Shown here piece after piece: positions 1-8,885 of a stretch of DNA of 64,000 bases. The notes under the pieces were generated by a model. The model searched no databases, was not told the DNA's origin, and worked only from the letters and a program-made list of their open reading frames with translations. The translations under genes were made by a program, and so were the position numbers. The stretch covers positions 4,216,001-4,280,000 of the forward strand of contig NZ_CP107918.1 of NCBI RefSeq assembly GCF_036014195.1. The letters run 5' to 3'. Within the stretch, counting starts at the first letter, position 1, and the number at the start of each line of letters is the position of its first letter. This stretch comes from Streptomyces sp. NBC_00442. Its GTDB lineage: Bacteria > Actinomycetota > Actinomycetes > Streptomycetales > Streptomycetaceae.

Positions 1-92
1 GGCCCAGGGCGCCGAGATGGTGCGCTGCACCGTCGTCGGGGAGGTCGCCGACGTACGGGTGCGGGCGAGGTTCGGCCCGTACGCACCCAGCG
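1..92. other. Left edge, no gene assigned
   Basis: These bases lie beyond the stop codon of the leftward helicase gene. An open frame with GC-rich third positions runs on the plus strand from about position 2 and continues into the helicase tail to 247, so it could be the 3' end of a convergent gene. The minus strand is also open here. I do not recognise either translation and make no gene call. Confidence 0.3.
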
Positions 93-2666
93 TCAGGGCG
101 CGGGCGGGACCGTCCCTGGCCGTTCCGGGGCCGCCCGCGGCTCTTCCGGGACTGTCCCCAGCCCGTCCGGGCCCACCCCAGGCGGCTCGGGTTCCTCCGG
201 GGGCGTCGGACCGGGCTCCTCCGGAGCCCCCCGCAGCAGCTCCGTGAGGAGGCGGACCGCGCCCCGCTTGTGGAGGGGATCGTTGCCGTTGCCGCACTTG
301 GGTGACTGGATGCAGGACGGGCAGCCGGCCTCGCACTCGCAGGAAGCGATCGCCTCGCGGGTCGCGGTCAGCCAGCGCGCGGCGGTGTGGAAGGCGCGCT
401 CGGCGAATCCGGCGCCGCCCGGGTTGCCGTCGTACACGAAGACCGTCGGCAGCAGGGTGTCCGGGTGCAGCGGGATGGAGACGCCGCCGATGTCCCAGCG
501 GTCGCAGGTGGCGAAGAGCGGGAGCATCCCGATGGAGGCGTGCTCGGCGGCGTGCAGGGCCCCGCCGAGGATCTCCGGGTTGATCCGGGCGGCATCGAGC
601 TGGTCCTCGGTGACCGTCCACCACACGGCCCGGGTGCGCAGGGTGCGGGGCGGCAGGTCGAGCTTGGTCTCGCCGAGCACCTCGCCGGTGATGAGTCTGC
701 GGCGCAGGAAGGAGACGACCTGGTTGGTGACCTCGACGGAGCCGTAGCAGAGGCGGCCGGATCCCCAGGGGATCTCGGTGTCGGTGGTGAGGACGGAGAT
801 GGAGGTGGTGTCCCTGGCAACGGTCGAATAGGGCGGGCTTGCTTCCTCGACGAGAGCGGCGGAGTCCTCCAGGTCCAGATGCTTCACCAGGTACGTACGG
901 CCCTGGTGGAGATGGACGGCGCCGTCGTGGACGGAGGCGTGGGCGGCGGCCTCGTCGACCGTGCCGAGCAGCCGTCCCGTCGCGGCCTCGACGATCTGGA
1001 CCGGGCGGCCGCCGCCGCCCCGGATGTCGGTGAGGTCGGCGGCCCGCTCGCGACGGGTCCAGAACCAGCCGTTGCTGCGGCGCCGCAGCAGCCCCGCCCG
1101 CTCCAGCTGCGGCATCAGCTCGGGGCTCGCGGGCCCGAAGAGTTCCAGGTCGGCCTCCGTGAGCGGCATCTCGGCCGCCGCCGCGCACAGGTGCGGGGCC
1201 AGGACGTAGGGGTTGTCCGGGTCGAGCACGGTGGACTCGACGGGCTGCTGGAACAGCGCCTCGGGGTGGTGGACGAGGTAGGTGTCCAGCGGGTCGTCGC
1301 GGGCGATCAGGACGGCCAGGGCGCCCTGGCCCGAGCGGCCGGCCCGGCCGGCCTGCTGCCACAGGGAGGCCCGGGTGCCCGGATAGCCCGCGATCAGGAC
1401 GGCGTCGAGGCCCGACACGTCGATGCCGAGTTCCAGGGCCGTGGTGGCGGCGAGGCCGAGCAGCTCGCCGGAGTGCAGGGCCTGCTCGAGGGCACGGCGC
1501 TCCTCGGGCAGGTAGCCGCCCCGGTAGGCGGCGACGCGCCGGGCGAGGGTGCGGTCGACCTCGTACAGGCGCTCCTGGGCGATCACCGAGATGAGCTCGG
1601 CGCCGCGCCGTGAGCGGACGAAGGCGACCGTGCGGACCCCCTGCACGGTCAGGTCGGTGAGGAGGTCGGCGGTCTCGGCGATGGCCGTGCGGCGCACCGG
1701 GGCGCCCTTCTCGCCGGGCAGCTCGGTGAGCGGCGGCTCCCACAGGGCGAAGACCAGCTCGCCGCGCGGGGAGGCGTCGTCGGCGACCTCGACGACGGGC
1801 AGGCCGGTCAGGCGGCCCGCTGCGACGGCCGGCTCGGCGGCCGTGGCCGAGGCGAGCAGGAAGACCGGGTCGGAGCCGTAGCGGGCGCACAGGCGGCGCA
1901 GGCGGCGAAGGACCTGGGCGACGTGGGAGCCGAAGACACCGCGGTAGGTGTGGCATTCGTCGATGACGACATAGCGCAGGGCGCGCAGGAAGGAGGCCCA
2001 CCTGGGGTGGGAGGGCAGGATGCCGAGGTGCAGCATGTCCGGGTTGGTGAGGACGAGGTTCGCGTACTGGCGCACCCACTCGCGTTCCTCGACCGGGGTG
2101 TCGCCGTCGTACACGGCGGGCCGGATCGCGTGGCCCAGGGGCGCCGCGAGGGCCTTGACCGCGCGGCGCTGGTCGGCCGCCAGGGCCTTGGTGGGGGCGA
2201 GGTAGAGGGTGGTCGCGCCGCGCCCGTTCGGCGCCTCGGAACCGTCCAGGAGGGCGCTGAGGACGGGCGCCAGGTAGGCCAGCGACTTGCCGGACGCGGT
2301 GCCGGTGGCGATCACCACCGACTCGCCGTCGAGGGCGTGCCCGGCGGCGGCTGCCTGGTGGGCCCAGGGGTGCTCGATGCCGGCGGCCTGGATGGCGTTG
2401 ATCACTTCCGGACGGATCAGGTGCGGCCACACTGCATGACGTCCCCCTCGTGGGGGCAAGTGCTCCGTATGAGTGATGCGCGCAGCCCGGCCTGCGCCGG
2501 CGCCGAGCCGGTCGAGGACCGTGCCGGGATCGGGTCGATCACCCGTGCTGTCGGCGGGTGTTCTGGGGCTGTGGTTCCTGGCCATCGGCACCGAGTGTGT
2601 CACTGGCGTAGCGGACAATGGTCCCAAGGCGTCGTGCATGGCTGCCGGTAAGTGATTGAATGCCAT
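93..2666 (-). CDS. DEAD/DEAH-box ATP-dependent helicase with C-terminal Cys cluster (YprA/Lhr-like)
   Basis: 857-residue superfamily 2 helicase. Visible motifs are Walker A TGTASGKS at about residues 121-128, the motif II box DECH at 236-239, the SATA of motif III, and motif VI QQAGRAGR. A C-terminal cysteine cluster (C776, C778, C782, C785, C791 in CECEAGCPSC...C) is typical of the DUF1998/MrfA-YprA group and probably binds zinc. Members of that group act on DNA, in B. subtilis in mitomycin-type damage repair; the role here is inferred. The last 55 residues are Pro/Glu-rich and probably disordered. The gene is divergent from bldG, 79 bp away. As I recall, the same helicase-bldG neighbourhood exists in S. 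coelicolor. The first Met is used; an internal Met at residue 28 is possible. Confidence 0.9.
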   Translation of the reverse strand: MAFNHLPAAMHDALGPLSATPVTHSVPMARNHSPRTPADSTGDRPDPGTVLDRLGAGAGRAARITHTEHLPPRGGRHAVWPHLIRPEVINAIQAAGIEHPWAHQAAAAGHALDGESVVIATGTASGKSLAYLAPVLSALLDGSEAPNGRGATTLYLAPTKALAADQRRAVKALAAPLGHAIRPAVYDGDTPVEEREWVRQYANLVLTNPDMLHLGILPSHPRWASFLRALRYVVIDECHTYRGVFGSHVAQVLRRLRRLCARYGSDPVFLLASATAAEPAVAAGRLTGLPVVEVADDASPRGELVFALWEPPLTELPGEKGAPVRRTAIAETADLLTDLTVQGVRTVAFVRSRRGAELISVIAQERLYEVDRTLARRVAAYRGGYLPEERRALEQALHSGELLGLAATTALELGIDVSGLDAVLIAGYPGTRASLWQQAGRAGRSGQGALAVLIARDDPLDTYLVHHPEALFQQPVESTVLDPDNPYVLAPHLCAAAAEMPLTEADLELFGPASPELMPQLERAGLLRRRSNGWFWTRRERAADLTDIRGGGGRPVQIVEAATGRLLGTVDEAAAHASVHDGAVHLHQGRTYLVKHLDLEDSAALVEEASPPYSTVARDTTSISVLTTDTEIPWGSGRLCYGSVEVTNQVVSFLRRRLITGEVLGETKLDLPPRTLRTRAVWWTVTEDQLDAARINPEILGGALHAAEHASIGMLPLFATCDRWDIGGVSIPLHPDTLLPTVFVYDGNPGGAGFAERAFHTAARWLTATREAIASCECEAGCPSCIQSPKCGNGNDPLHKRGAVRLLTELLRGAPEEPGPTPPEEPEPPGVGPDGLGTVPEEPRAAPERPGTVPPAP

Positions 2667-2745
2667 CGCGGCTGGCGATCCGTTCTCTGGCTCCGCCGGG
2701 GAGACTCAGGGGGCGGCCGCTCGATAGCAAGGTGCTGGAGGATCC

Positions 2746-3099
2746 GTGGACCTGTCCCTGTCGACTCGCAATGTGTCCGGCCCTGGTGGCGACCGTACGG
2801 TCGTCGAGGTCGGTGGCGAGATTGATGTGTATACCGCGCCCAAGCTGCGCGAGCAGTTGGTCGAGTTGGTGAACGACGGCAGCTACCACCTGGTTGTCGA
2901 CATGGAGGGCGTGGACTTCCTCGACTCCACGGGCCTGGGTGTCCTGGTGGGTGGGCTCAAGCGCGTGCGCGCGCACGAGGGCTCGCTGCGCCTGGTCTGC
3001 AACCAGGAGCGCATTTTGAAGATCTTCCGGATCACGGGGCTCACCAAGGTGTTCCCGATCCACGGCTCGGTCGACGAGGCCGTCAACGCAACCGACTGA
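2746..3099 (+). CDS. bldG: Anti-sigma factor antagonist BldG (STAS domain)
   Basis: 117-residue STAS-domain protein, matching the length and sequence I recall for Streptomyces BldG, which is needed for aerial mycelium and antibiotic production and binds anti-sigma factors in the cytoplasm. The phosphorylatable serine lies in [11 protein letters not shown], about residues 55-65. The start is GTG 2746 behind GGAG at 2737-2740. A small insertion (SGPGG, about residues 10-14) follows the first strand compared with the S. coelicolor protein as I remember it. The anti-sigma-like gene follows 104 bp downstream on the same strand, and the divergent helicase is upstream. Regulation is probably by phosphorylation by partner kinases. 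Confidence 0.96.
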   Translation: MDLSLSTRNVSGPGGDRTVVEVGGEIDVYTAPKLREQLVELVNDGSYHLVVDMEGVDFLDSTGLGVLVGGLKRVRAHEGSLRLVCNQERILKIFRITGLTKVFPIHGSVDEAVNATD

Positions 3100-3203
3100 C
3101 GGCGGCCGTCCGTGGACGGCTCCGGAGGAAGGACAGGGGCGCCGGGCGGCACAGTGGCCCGGGGCCCCTGAGATGTACGCCCGTACGTTCGAGGGGGATC
3201 ACC

Positions 3204-3650
3204 ATGGCCACCGTTGAACTCCGTTTCAGTGCCCAGCCCGAGCACGTCAGGACGGCCCGTCTGGTGGCGGCCGCCGTGGCGCGCCGGGCCGGGGTCGATG
3301 AGGCAGTGCTCGACGAGGTCAGACTCGCCGTCGGTGAGGCGTGCAGCCGTGCCGTCGGGCTGCATCGTTCGCACGGCATCGACGTCCCTGTCCACGTCGT
3401 CCTGACCGAGGAGGAGAAGCTGTTCTCCATCGAGGTCGGCGACGGGGTGCCGGGGTCGGGCGGTGGCGCCGCGGCGGTGCCGGGCGTGCGCGGCTCGGAG
3501 CCCGCCGACGAGCTGGACGACGGCGCGGAGGACGAAATGGGCCTCGCCGTCATCAGTGGGCTCGTGGACGACGTGGAGGTCATCTCCGGCGAATCCGGGG
3601 GTGTCATCCGGATGAGCTGGCCCACCACGCCGGCCGAGGTGCTCCCCTGA
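3204..3650 (+). CDS. RsbW-like anti-sigma factor ATPase (bldG-locus orf3)
   Basis: 148-residue HATPase_c protein of the RsbW/SpoIIAB type. The N box is at ARLAVGEACSRA-like residues 43-54 (VRLAVGEACSRAVGL) and a second ATP-site region is at DEMGLAVISGLVDDVEV near residues 110-126. The family binds sigma factors and phosphorylates a STAS antagonist; the adjacent bldG makes BldG the obvious partner, as described for orf3 of this locus in S. coelicolor. The central acidic, Gly/Ala-rich segment (about residues 85-108) replaces the usual glycine-rich ATP lid and may weaken catalysis. The ATG at 3204 follows GGGGGA at about 3192-3197. A strong terminator closes the bldG-orf3 unit 20 bp later. Confidence 0.88.
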   Translation: MATVELRFSAQPEHVRTARLVAAAVARRAGVDEAVLDEVRLAVGEACSRAVGLHRSHGIDVPVHVVLTEEEKLFSIEVGDGVPGSGGGAAAVPGVRGSEPADELDDGAEDEMGLAVISGLVDDVEVISGESGGVIRMSWPTTPAEVLP

Positions 3651-3669
3651 TCCATTGTTGTTACCTATG

Positions 3670-3700
3670 AAAAAAGGCCCTGCTGAGCAGGGCCTTTTTT
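3670..3700 (+). terminator. Rho-independent terminator after bldG-orf3
   Basis: Perfect 14-bp stem (AAAAAAGGCCCTGC at 3670-3683 and its complement at 3687-3700) with a TGA loop, ending in six T residues. This is an unusually canonical terminator for such a GC-rich genome. The A and T tracts make it functional in either direction. Confidence 0.95.
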
Positions 3701-3888
3701 CATTTCTTGATCCATATGCATCCATGGTGATCCACATTTTCGGACCGGTTCCTAGATCGCCGATCAAGCGTCAATGCTTTTGCCCCATTACCGCTTTCGG
3801 GGGCATTTTCGTGACCGGATCTCTCTCTGATGAGCCGATGAAGGTCAATTCCATTTGCGGCACCCTGTTTTGATCGTGTCCCGCTACC

Positions 3889-3894
3889 TACAAT
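3889..3894 (+). promoter_or_regulatory. Possible -10 element upstream of hppA
   Basis: TACAAT resembles a vegetative -10 box and lies 39 bp before the hppA start, within a stretch (3701-3932) markedly more AT-rich than its surroundings. The 17-bp-spaced -35 position reads TGTTTT, which is weak. No other gene is visible in this gap. Confidence 0.3.
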
Positions 3895-3932
3895 CCGTCC
3901 ACATCTTGAGCTCTGAGCGTCAAGGAGGACGA

Positions 3933-6326
3933 ATGGCGGGGCTCTTCAACCCAACGGAACTCGACCACCCCACATCTCTGGCCGCCGCGGTACTGACCGA
4001 CGGCAACCGGACGATCGTGATCGTCATCGCGGCTGTCGCGCTGGCGGCCCTGATCGTCGCCCAATTGCTGGTGCGCCAGGTCCTCGCCGCGGGCGAGGGC
4101 ACCGACTCGATGAAGAAGATCGCGGCGGCCGTGCAGGAAGGCGCGAATGCCTATCTGACCCGGCAGTTGCGCACCCTCGGCATCTTCGCCGTCGTGGTGT
4201 TCTTCCTGCTGTTCCTGCTGCCGTCCGACAACTGGTCGCAGCGCGTGGGCCGTTCCGTGTTCTTCCTGATCGGCGCCGTCTTCTCGGCGACGACGGGATA
4301 CATCGGGATGCGTCTCGCCGTGCGCGCCAATGTGCGCGTCGCGGCGGCGGCCCGAGAGGCGACTCCCGCCGAAGGCGAACCCGAAAGGGATCTCACCGCG
4401 GTTTCCCACAAGGCCATGAAGATCGCTTTCCGTACGGGCGGCGTCGTCGGCATGTTCACGGTGGGCCTCGGCCTGCTCGGTGCCTCCGTCGTCGTGCTCG
4501 TGTACGCGGCCGACGCGCCCAAGGTCCTGGAGGGCTTCGGCCTCGGCGCCGCGCTGATCGCGATGTTCATGCGTGTCGGCGGAGGCATCTTCACCAAGGC
4601 CGCCGACGTCGGCGCCGACCTGGTCGGCAAGGTCGAACAGGGCATCCCCGAGGACGACCCGCGCAACGCCGCCACCATCGCGGACAACGTGGGCGACAAC
4701 GTCGGCGACTGCGCCGGCATGGCGGCCGACCTGTTCGAGTCGTACGCCGTGACCCTGGTCGCGGCGCTGATCCTCGGCAAGGCGGCGTTCGGCGACTCGG
4801 GCCTCGCCTTCCCGCTGATCGTCCCGGCGATCGGCGTGGTCACCGCGATGATCGGCATCTTCGCGGTCGCCCCGCGGCGCGCCGACCGCAGCGGAATGTC
4901 GGCCATCAACCGCGGCTTCTTCATCTCGGCGGTGATCTCGCTGGCCCTGGTGGCCGTCGCGGTCTACGCCTATCTGCCGTCCTCGTACGCCAAGTTGAAC
5001 GGCGTCACGGACCAGGTGATCAAGAGCCATGACGGCGACCCGCGGATCCTCGCGCTCGTCGCCGTCGCCATCGGCATCGTTCTGGCGGCGCTGATCCAGC
5101 AGCTGACGGGGTACTTCACCGAGACCACCCGGCGTCCCGTCAAGGACATCGGCAAGTCCTCGCTGACCGGCCCCGCCACCGTCGTCCTCGCCGGCATCTC
5201 CCTCGGTCTCGAATCGGCCGTCTACACCGCCCTGCTGATCGGCCTCGGTGTGTACGGGGCCTTCCTCCTCGGCGGCACCTCGGTCATGCTCGCGCTGTTC
5301 GCGGTGGCGCTGGCCGGCACCGGCCTGCTCACCACGGTCGGCGTCATCGTCGCCATGGACACCTTCGGCCCGGTCTCCGACAACGCCCAGGGCATCGCGG
5401 AGATGTCCGGCGACGTCCAGGGCGCGGGGGCCCAGGTGCTCACCGACCTGGACGCCGTGGGCAACACCACCAAGGCCATCACCAAGGGCATCGCCATCGC
5501 CACGGCCGTACTGGCCGCGGCGGCGCTCTACGGCTCGTTCAAGGACGCCATCGCCACGGCCGTCAACGACGTGCACGCCAAGGGGAGCGAACTGACCCTG
5601 AGCATGGACATCTCGCAGCCCAACAACCTGGTCGGGCTGATGCTGGGCGCGGCGGTCGTCTTTCTCTTCTCGGGGCTCGCGATCAACGCCGTGTCCCGGT
5701 CGGCCGGAGCCGTGGTCTTCGAGGTGCGGCGGCAGTTCCGCGAGCACCCCGGGATCATGGACTACACCGAGCAGCCGGAGTACGGGCGCGTCGTCGACAT
5801 CTGCACGAAGGACGCGCTGCGCGAGCTGACCACCCCCGGCCTGCTCGCGGTGCTCGCCCCGATCGCGGTCGGCTTCACGCTCGGCGTCGGCGCTCTCGGC
5901 TCGTACCTGGCCGGCGCGATCGGCACCGGCACCCTGATGGCGGTGTTCCTCGCCAACTCGGGCGGCGCATGGGACAACGCCAAGAAGCTGGTCGAGGACG
6001 GCCACTTCGGCGGCAAGGGCAGCGAGGCCCACGCCGCCACCGTCATCGGCGACACCGTCGGCGACCCCTTCAAGGACACCGCGGGCCCCGCGATCAACCC
6101 GCTGCTCAAGGTGATGAACCTGGTGGCACTCCTGATCGCGCCGGCCATCGTCAAGTTCAGCTACGGCGACGACGCGAACGCGCTCGTACGCGGGATCGTG
6201 GCGGCGTTCGCCATCCTCGTCATCATCGGCGCGGTGTACGTGTCGAAGCGGCGCAGCGTCGCCGTGGGCGACGACGGCACCAACGAACGGGTCACGAAGT
6301 CGGCCGACCCGGCGGTGGTTTCGTAA
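3933..6326 (+). CDS. hppA: Membrane-bound proton-pumping pyrophosphatase, K+-independent type
   Basis: 797-residue integral membrane pyrophosphatase with about 16 predicted transmembrane segments, which hydrolyses PPi to pump protons across the plasma membrane. The substrate-binding motif DVGADLVGKVE and the acidic DNVGDNVGDCAGMAADLFE segment are intact, as is the second DTVGDPFKDTAGPAINPL motif near the C terminus. The determinant position in GNTTKA is Lys rather than Ala, the residue known to mark K+-independent, proton-pumping enzymes. ATG 3933 is chosen because AAGGAGG at 3922-3928 precedes it at ideal spacing; the in-frame codon at 3855 has no such site and would add 26 non-homologous residues. 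A terminator follows at 6346. Confidence 0.96.
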   Translation: MAGLFNPTELDHPTSLAAAVLTDGNRTIVIVIAAVALAALIVAQLLVRQVLAAGEGTDSMKKIAAAVQEGANAYLTRQLRTLGIFAVVVFFLLFLLPSDNWSQRVGRSVFFLIGAVFSATTGYIGMRLAVRANVRVAAAAREATPAEGEPERDLTAVSHKAMKIAFRTGGVVGMFTVGLGLLGASVVVLVYAADAPKVLEGFGLGAALIAMFMRVGGGIFTKAADVGADLVGKVEQGIPEDDPRNAATIADNVGDNVGDCAGMAADLFESYAVTLVAALILGKAAFGDSGLAFPLIVPAIGVVTAMIGIFAVAPRRADRSGMSAINRGFFISAVISLALVAVAVYAYLPSSYAKLNGVTDQVIKSHDGDPRILALVAVAIGIVLAALIQQLTGYFTETTRRPVKDIGKSSLTGPATVVLAGISLGLESAVYTALLIGLGVYGAFLLGGTSVMLALFAVALAGTGLLTTVGVIVAMDTFGPVSDNAQGIAEMSGDVQGAGAQVLTDLDAVGNTTKAITKGIAIATAVLAAAALYGSFKDAIATAVNDVHAKGSELTLSMDISQPNNLVGLMLGAAVVFLFSGLAINAVSRSAGAVVFEVRRQFREHPGIMDYTEQPEYGRVVDICTKDALRELTTPGLLAVLAPIAVGFTLGVGALGSYLAGAIGTGTLMAVFLANSGGAWDNAKKLVEDGHFGGKGSEAHAATVIGDTVGDPFKDTAGPAINPLLKVMNLVALLIAPAIVKFSYGDDANALVRGIVAAFAILVIIGAVYVSKRRSVAVGDDGTNERVTKSADPAVVS

Positions 6327-6345
6327 CCAGCAGGGCATCAAGGGG

Positions 6346-6381
6346 CGGGCGGACGGTGGGGTTTGACACACCGTCCGCCCG
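6346..6381 (+). terminator. Terminator after hppA
   Basis: Inverted repeat with a 12-bp perfect core (GGGCGGACGGTG at 6347-6358, complement at 6369-6380) that extends one pair further outward. It has a 10-nt loop and is followed by GTTCTGCTT. Confidence 0.85.
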
Positions 6382-6504
6382 TTCTGCTTGATGCAAATGG
6401 CTGCAAATAGCCCCAATAGGGGACGTATCACACGGACGGCAAGCGATTGTCGCCCACTTGGCGTGTATGTTCCGGGGCCGAGAGCCTTGGAAGGGACCAA
6501 ACCG

Positions 6505-7200
6505 GTGAACAAGAAGCTTGCGGCCGCACTGTCCGGCGGTGCGGTACTGATGCTGACGTTGTCGGGCTGCAGCGACGACTCCGACAAGAAGGTCGACGAC
6601 TGGGCGAAGACCTTCTGCAACACGGCCCAGCCCCAGTTCAAGAAGATCACTGACGCCAACGCCGCCATCCAGGCGCAGACGCGCGACGACAGCAAGCCCG
6701 CCGACGTGCAGAAGACCGACTCCACGGCCTTCCAGCAGATTTCGGACGCCTACAAGGCGCTTGCCGGAGCCGTCGACAAGGCGGGCGCCCCGCCGGTCAA
6801 GGACGGCGCCACCACGCAGCAGGAAGCCGTCAAGGGCCTGAACGCCTCGTCCGTGGCGTACGCGAACCTCAAGAAGAAGGTCGACGCGCTCGACCCCGGC
6901 GACCAGGCGGCCTTCGCCAAGGGCCTTGAGGACATCGCGACCGAGCTCGGCAAGACCAGCTCGACGGGCGACGCCTCCCTGAAGAACCTGGAGTCCGGCG
7001 ACGTCGGCAAGGCCATGCAGAAGCAGCCCGGCTGCCAGAAGCAGACGCCGTCCTCCCCGGCGCCCTCGGGCTCCGGCGCGGGCGCACCGGCCGACCCGTC
7101 GGCCGCGCCGTCCCAGTCGGCCTCGCCCTCGGGCTCCGCGTCCCCCTCGGCATCGGCGTCGCCGTCCGGCTCCGCCTCGCCGTCGCAGAGCGCCACGTAG
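6505..7200 (+). CDS. Small secreted lipoprotein with Ser/Ala/Pro tail
   Basis: 231 residues. A signal peptide MNKKLAAALSGGAVLMLTLSGC ends in the lipobox LSGC, so the mature protein should be a lipid-anchored extracellular protein. A helical, polar domain with a conserved-looking WAKTFCNTAQPQF start and a single later cysteine (GCQKQ) follows, then a low-complexity tail from about residue 178 (repeated SASPSGSASPS). GTG 6505 is selected because AAGGGA (6491-6496) precedes it and translation starts directly at the signal peptide. The function is unknown. A homologue sits at the same place between hppA and the methyltransferase gene in S. coelicolor, as I recall. It has its own terminator. Confidence 0.85.
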   Translation: MNKKLAAALSGGAVLMLTLSGCSDDSDKKVDDWAKTFCNTAQPQFKKITDANAAIQAQTRDDSKPADVQKTDSTAFQQISDAYKALAGAVDKAGAPPVKDGATTQQEAVKGLNASSVAYANLKKKVDALDPGDQAAFAKGLEDIATELGKTSSTGDASLKNLESGDVGKAMQKQPGCQKQTPSSPAPSGSGAGAPADPSAAPSQSASPSGSASPSASASPSGSASPSQSAT

Positions 7201-7220
7201 TCCGTACGCGCACCTCGCTC

Positions 7221-7249
7221 GTGGCCCGGCCCCTCAGGGGCCGGGCCAC
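7221..7249 (+). terminator. Terminator after lipoprotein gene
   Basis: Perfect 13-bp stem (GTGGCCCGGCCCC at 7221-7233, complement at 7237-7249) with a TCA loop, 20 bp after the stop codon. No T tract follows, which is usual in Streptomyces. Confidence 0.88.
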
Positions 7250-7294
7250 GGCCGTGAGGCGGTGATTGTCAGAGGCAGCGGCCACAATGGCGGG

Positions 7295-8794
7295 GTGAGT
7301 ACGACCAGTCTTCCCGCGCCCGGTCACGCAGCCCGCCTGCGCGACGCCCTGCTCGCCGCCGCCTTCACCGCCGACGGCCTGCTCGACCTGCTCGGTGCCC
7401 CCGCGTACGCCGCGCTGGCCCGCAGCGAGACCGTCCCCGCCCTGCGTGCCACGCGCGGGCAGGCGCCCCTCGACACACTGGTGCGGCTCTTCCTGCTCCA
7501 GCAGCCCGTCTCCGACGAGAGCGCCCGCGCCGCCCTGCCGCTCGACGAGGCGCTCGCCGACGGCTGGGTGGTCCGCGCCGGCGACGAGGTGCGGGCCACG
7601 GTCGACGTGCGGCCCTACGGCGGCCCCGAGGGACAGGACTGGTTCATCGTCTCCGACCTCGGCTGCGCGGTCGGCGGCGCGGGCGGGGCGAGCGGGCGCG
7701 ACGAGGCCATGGTGCTCGGCGTCGGTGGCGCCTCCACGACACTGGCCGGCATCACGGTCCGGATGCCCGTGGGATCGGCCCTCGACCTCGGCACCGGCTC
7801 CGGCATCCAGGCGCTGCACGCCGCGCAGCACGCCACCCGGGTCACCGCCACCGACCTCAACCCGCGCGCCCTCGGCTTCACCCGCCTGACGCTGGCTCTG
7901 TCGGGCGCGCCCGAAGCCGAGTTGCGGACGGGCTCGCTGTACGAACCGGCCGGCGAGGAGACGTACGACCTGATCGTCTCCAACCCGCCGTTCGTGATCT
8001 CGCCCGGCGCCCGGCTGACCTACCGGGACGGCGGCATGGGCGGGGACGATCTGTGCCGCACGCTCGTTCAGCAGGCGGGACAGCGGCTCAACCCCGGCGG
8101 CTACGCCCAGTTCCTGGCCAACTGGCAGCACGTCGAGGGAGAGGAGTGGCAGGACCGGCTGCGCTCCTGGGTCCCGCGCGGCTGCGACGCCTGGATCGTC
8201 CAGCGCGAGGTCCAGGACATCACCCAGTACGCCGAGCTGTGGCTGCGCGACGCCGGGGACCACCACACCGACCCGGCGCGCTACGCGGAGCGCTACGAGG
8301 CATGGCTGGAGGAGTTCGAGGCGCGCAGCACCAAGGCGGTCGGCTTCGGCTGGATCACCCTGCGCCGCACCGACAGCGACCGGCCGTCCATCGTGACCGA
8401 GGAGTGGCCCCACCCCGTCGAGCAGCCCCTCGGAGCGGCCGTACGGGCCCACTTCGAGCGCCACGACTACCTGCGCCGGCACGACGACGCGGCGCTGCTC
8501 GCCGACCGGTTCCGCCTCGCCGACGAGGTGGTGCAGGAGCAGGTGGGCCGGCCGGGCGCCGAGGACCCGGAGCACGTGGTGCTGCGGCAGAACCGCGGCA
8601 TGCGCCGGGCCACCAAGGTGGACACGGTCGGCGCCGGCTTCGCGGGCGTCTGCGACGGACAGCTCCCGGCCGGCCGGATCCTGGACGCGATCGCCCAGCT
8701 GATCGAGGAGGACCCGGTGCTGCTGCGCGACCGCACGCCGGAGTCCATCCGGCTCCTCGTGGAGCAGGGCTTCCTGGAGCCGGTGGGGGAGTGA
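7295..8794 (+). CDS. SAM-dependent methyltransferase (PrmC/HemK-like core)
   Basis: 499-residue class I methyltransferase. An N-terminal helical domain (residues 1-150) precedes the Rossmann core with SAM motif I DLGTGSGIQALHA near residues 166-178. Its catalytic NPPF tetrapeptide (SNPPFVIS, about 229-236) is characteristic of enzymes that methylate planar nitrogens (glutamine or adenine or guanine N). The C-terminal half (residues 330-499) is an additional domain seen in actinobacterial versions. The substrate is unknown. GTG 7295 is chosen because it starts the conserved STTSLPAPG sequence; GTG 7262 overlaps no clear ribosome site. The gene lies between two core genes and is followed by an ArsR gene after a repeat-containing spacer. 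Confidence 0.85.
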   Translation: MSTTSLPAPGHAARLRDALLAAAFTADGLLDLLGAPAYAALARSETVPALRATRGQAPLDTLVRLFLLQQPVSDESARAALPLDEALADGWVVRAGDEVRATVDVRPYGGPEGQDWFIVSDLGCAVGGAGGASGRDEAMVLGVGGASTTLAGITVRMPVGSALDLGTGSGIQALHAAQHATRVTATDLNPRALGFTRLTLALSGAPEAELRTGSLYEPAGEETYDLIVSNPPFVISPGARLTYRDGGMGGDDLCRTLVQQAGQRLNPGGYAQFLANWQHVEGEEWQDRLRSWVPRGCDAWIVQREVQDITQYAELWLRDAGDHHTDPARYAERYEAWLEEFEARSTKAVGFGWITLRRTDSDRPSIVTEEWPHPVEQPLGAAVRAHFERHDYLRRHDDAALLADRFRLADEVVQEQVGRPGAEDPEHVVLRQNRGMRRATKVDTVGAGFAGVCDGQLPAGRILDAIAQLIEEDPVLLRDRTPESIRLLVEQGFLEPVGE

Positions 8795-8840
8795 GCGCGG
8801 GAGGGGCGAAGCGGGTGGCCGGTGCCCCGACGAAGGAGGG

Positions 8841-8885
8841 GGAGCGGTTGCGGGTGGAGGAGCGGTTGCGGGAGGGGGAGCGGTG
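8841..8885 (+). repeat. 18-bp direct repeat leading into the ArsR start codon
   Basis: GGAGCGGTTGCGGG at 8841-8854 recurs at 8859-8872, and a third partial copy GGAGCGG at 8877-8883 supplies the Shine-Dalgarno-like sequence of the ArsR gene. The period is 18 bp. It looks like slipped-strand duplication of a ribosome-binding region. Confidence 0.7.

Noticed and set aside
387..1613. Long plus-strand open frame antisense to the helicase
   Set aside because: Gly/Val/Arg-rich translation without recognisable domains; it mirrors the codon pattern of the helicase on the other strand, a common artefact in very G/C-rich DNA.
3888..6725. 945-codon minus-strand open frame antisense to hppA
   Set aside because: Its His/Asp/Arg/Glu-rich translation is the reverse-complement shadow of the pyrophosphatase; hppA has all family motifs and an ideal ribosome site.
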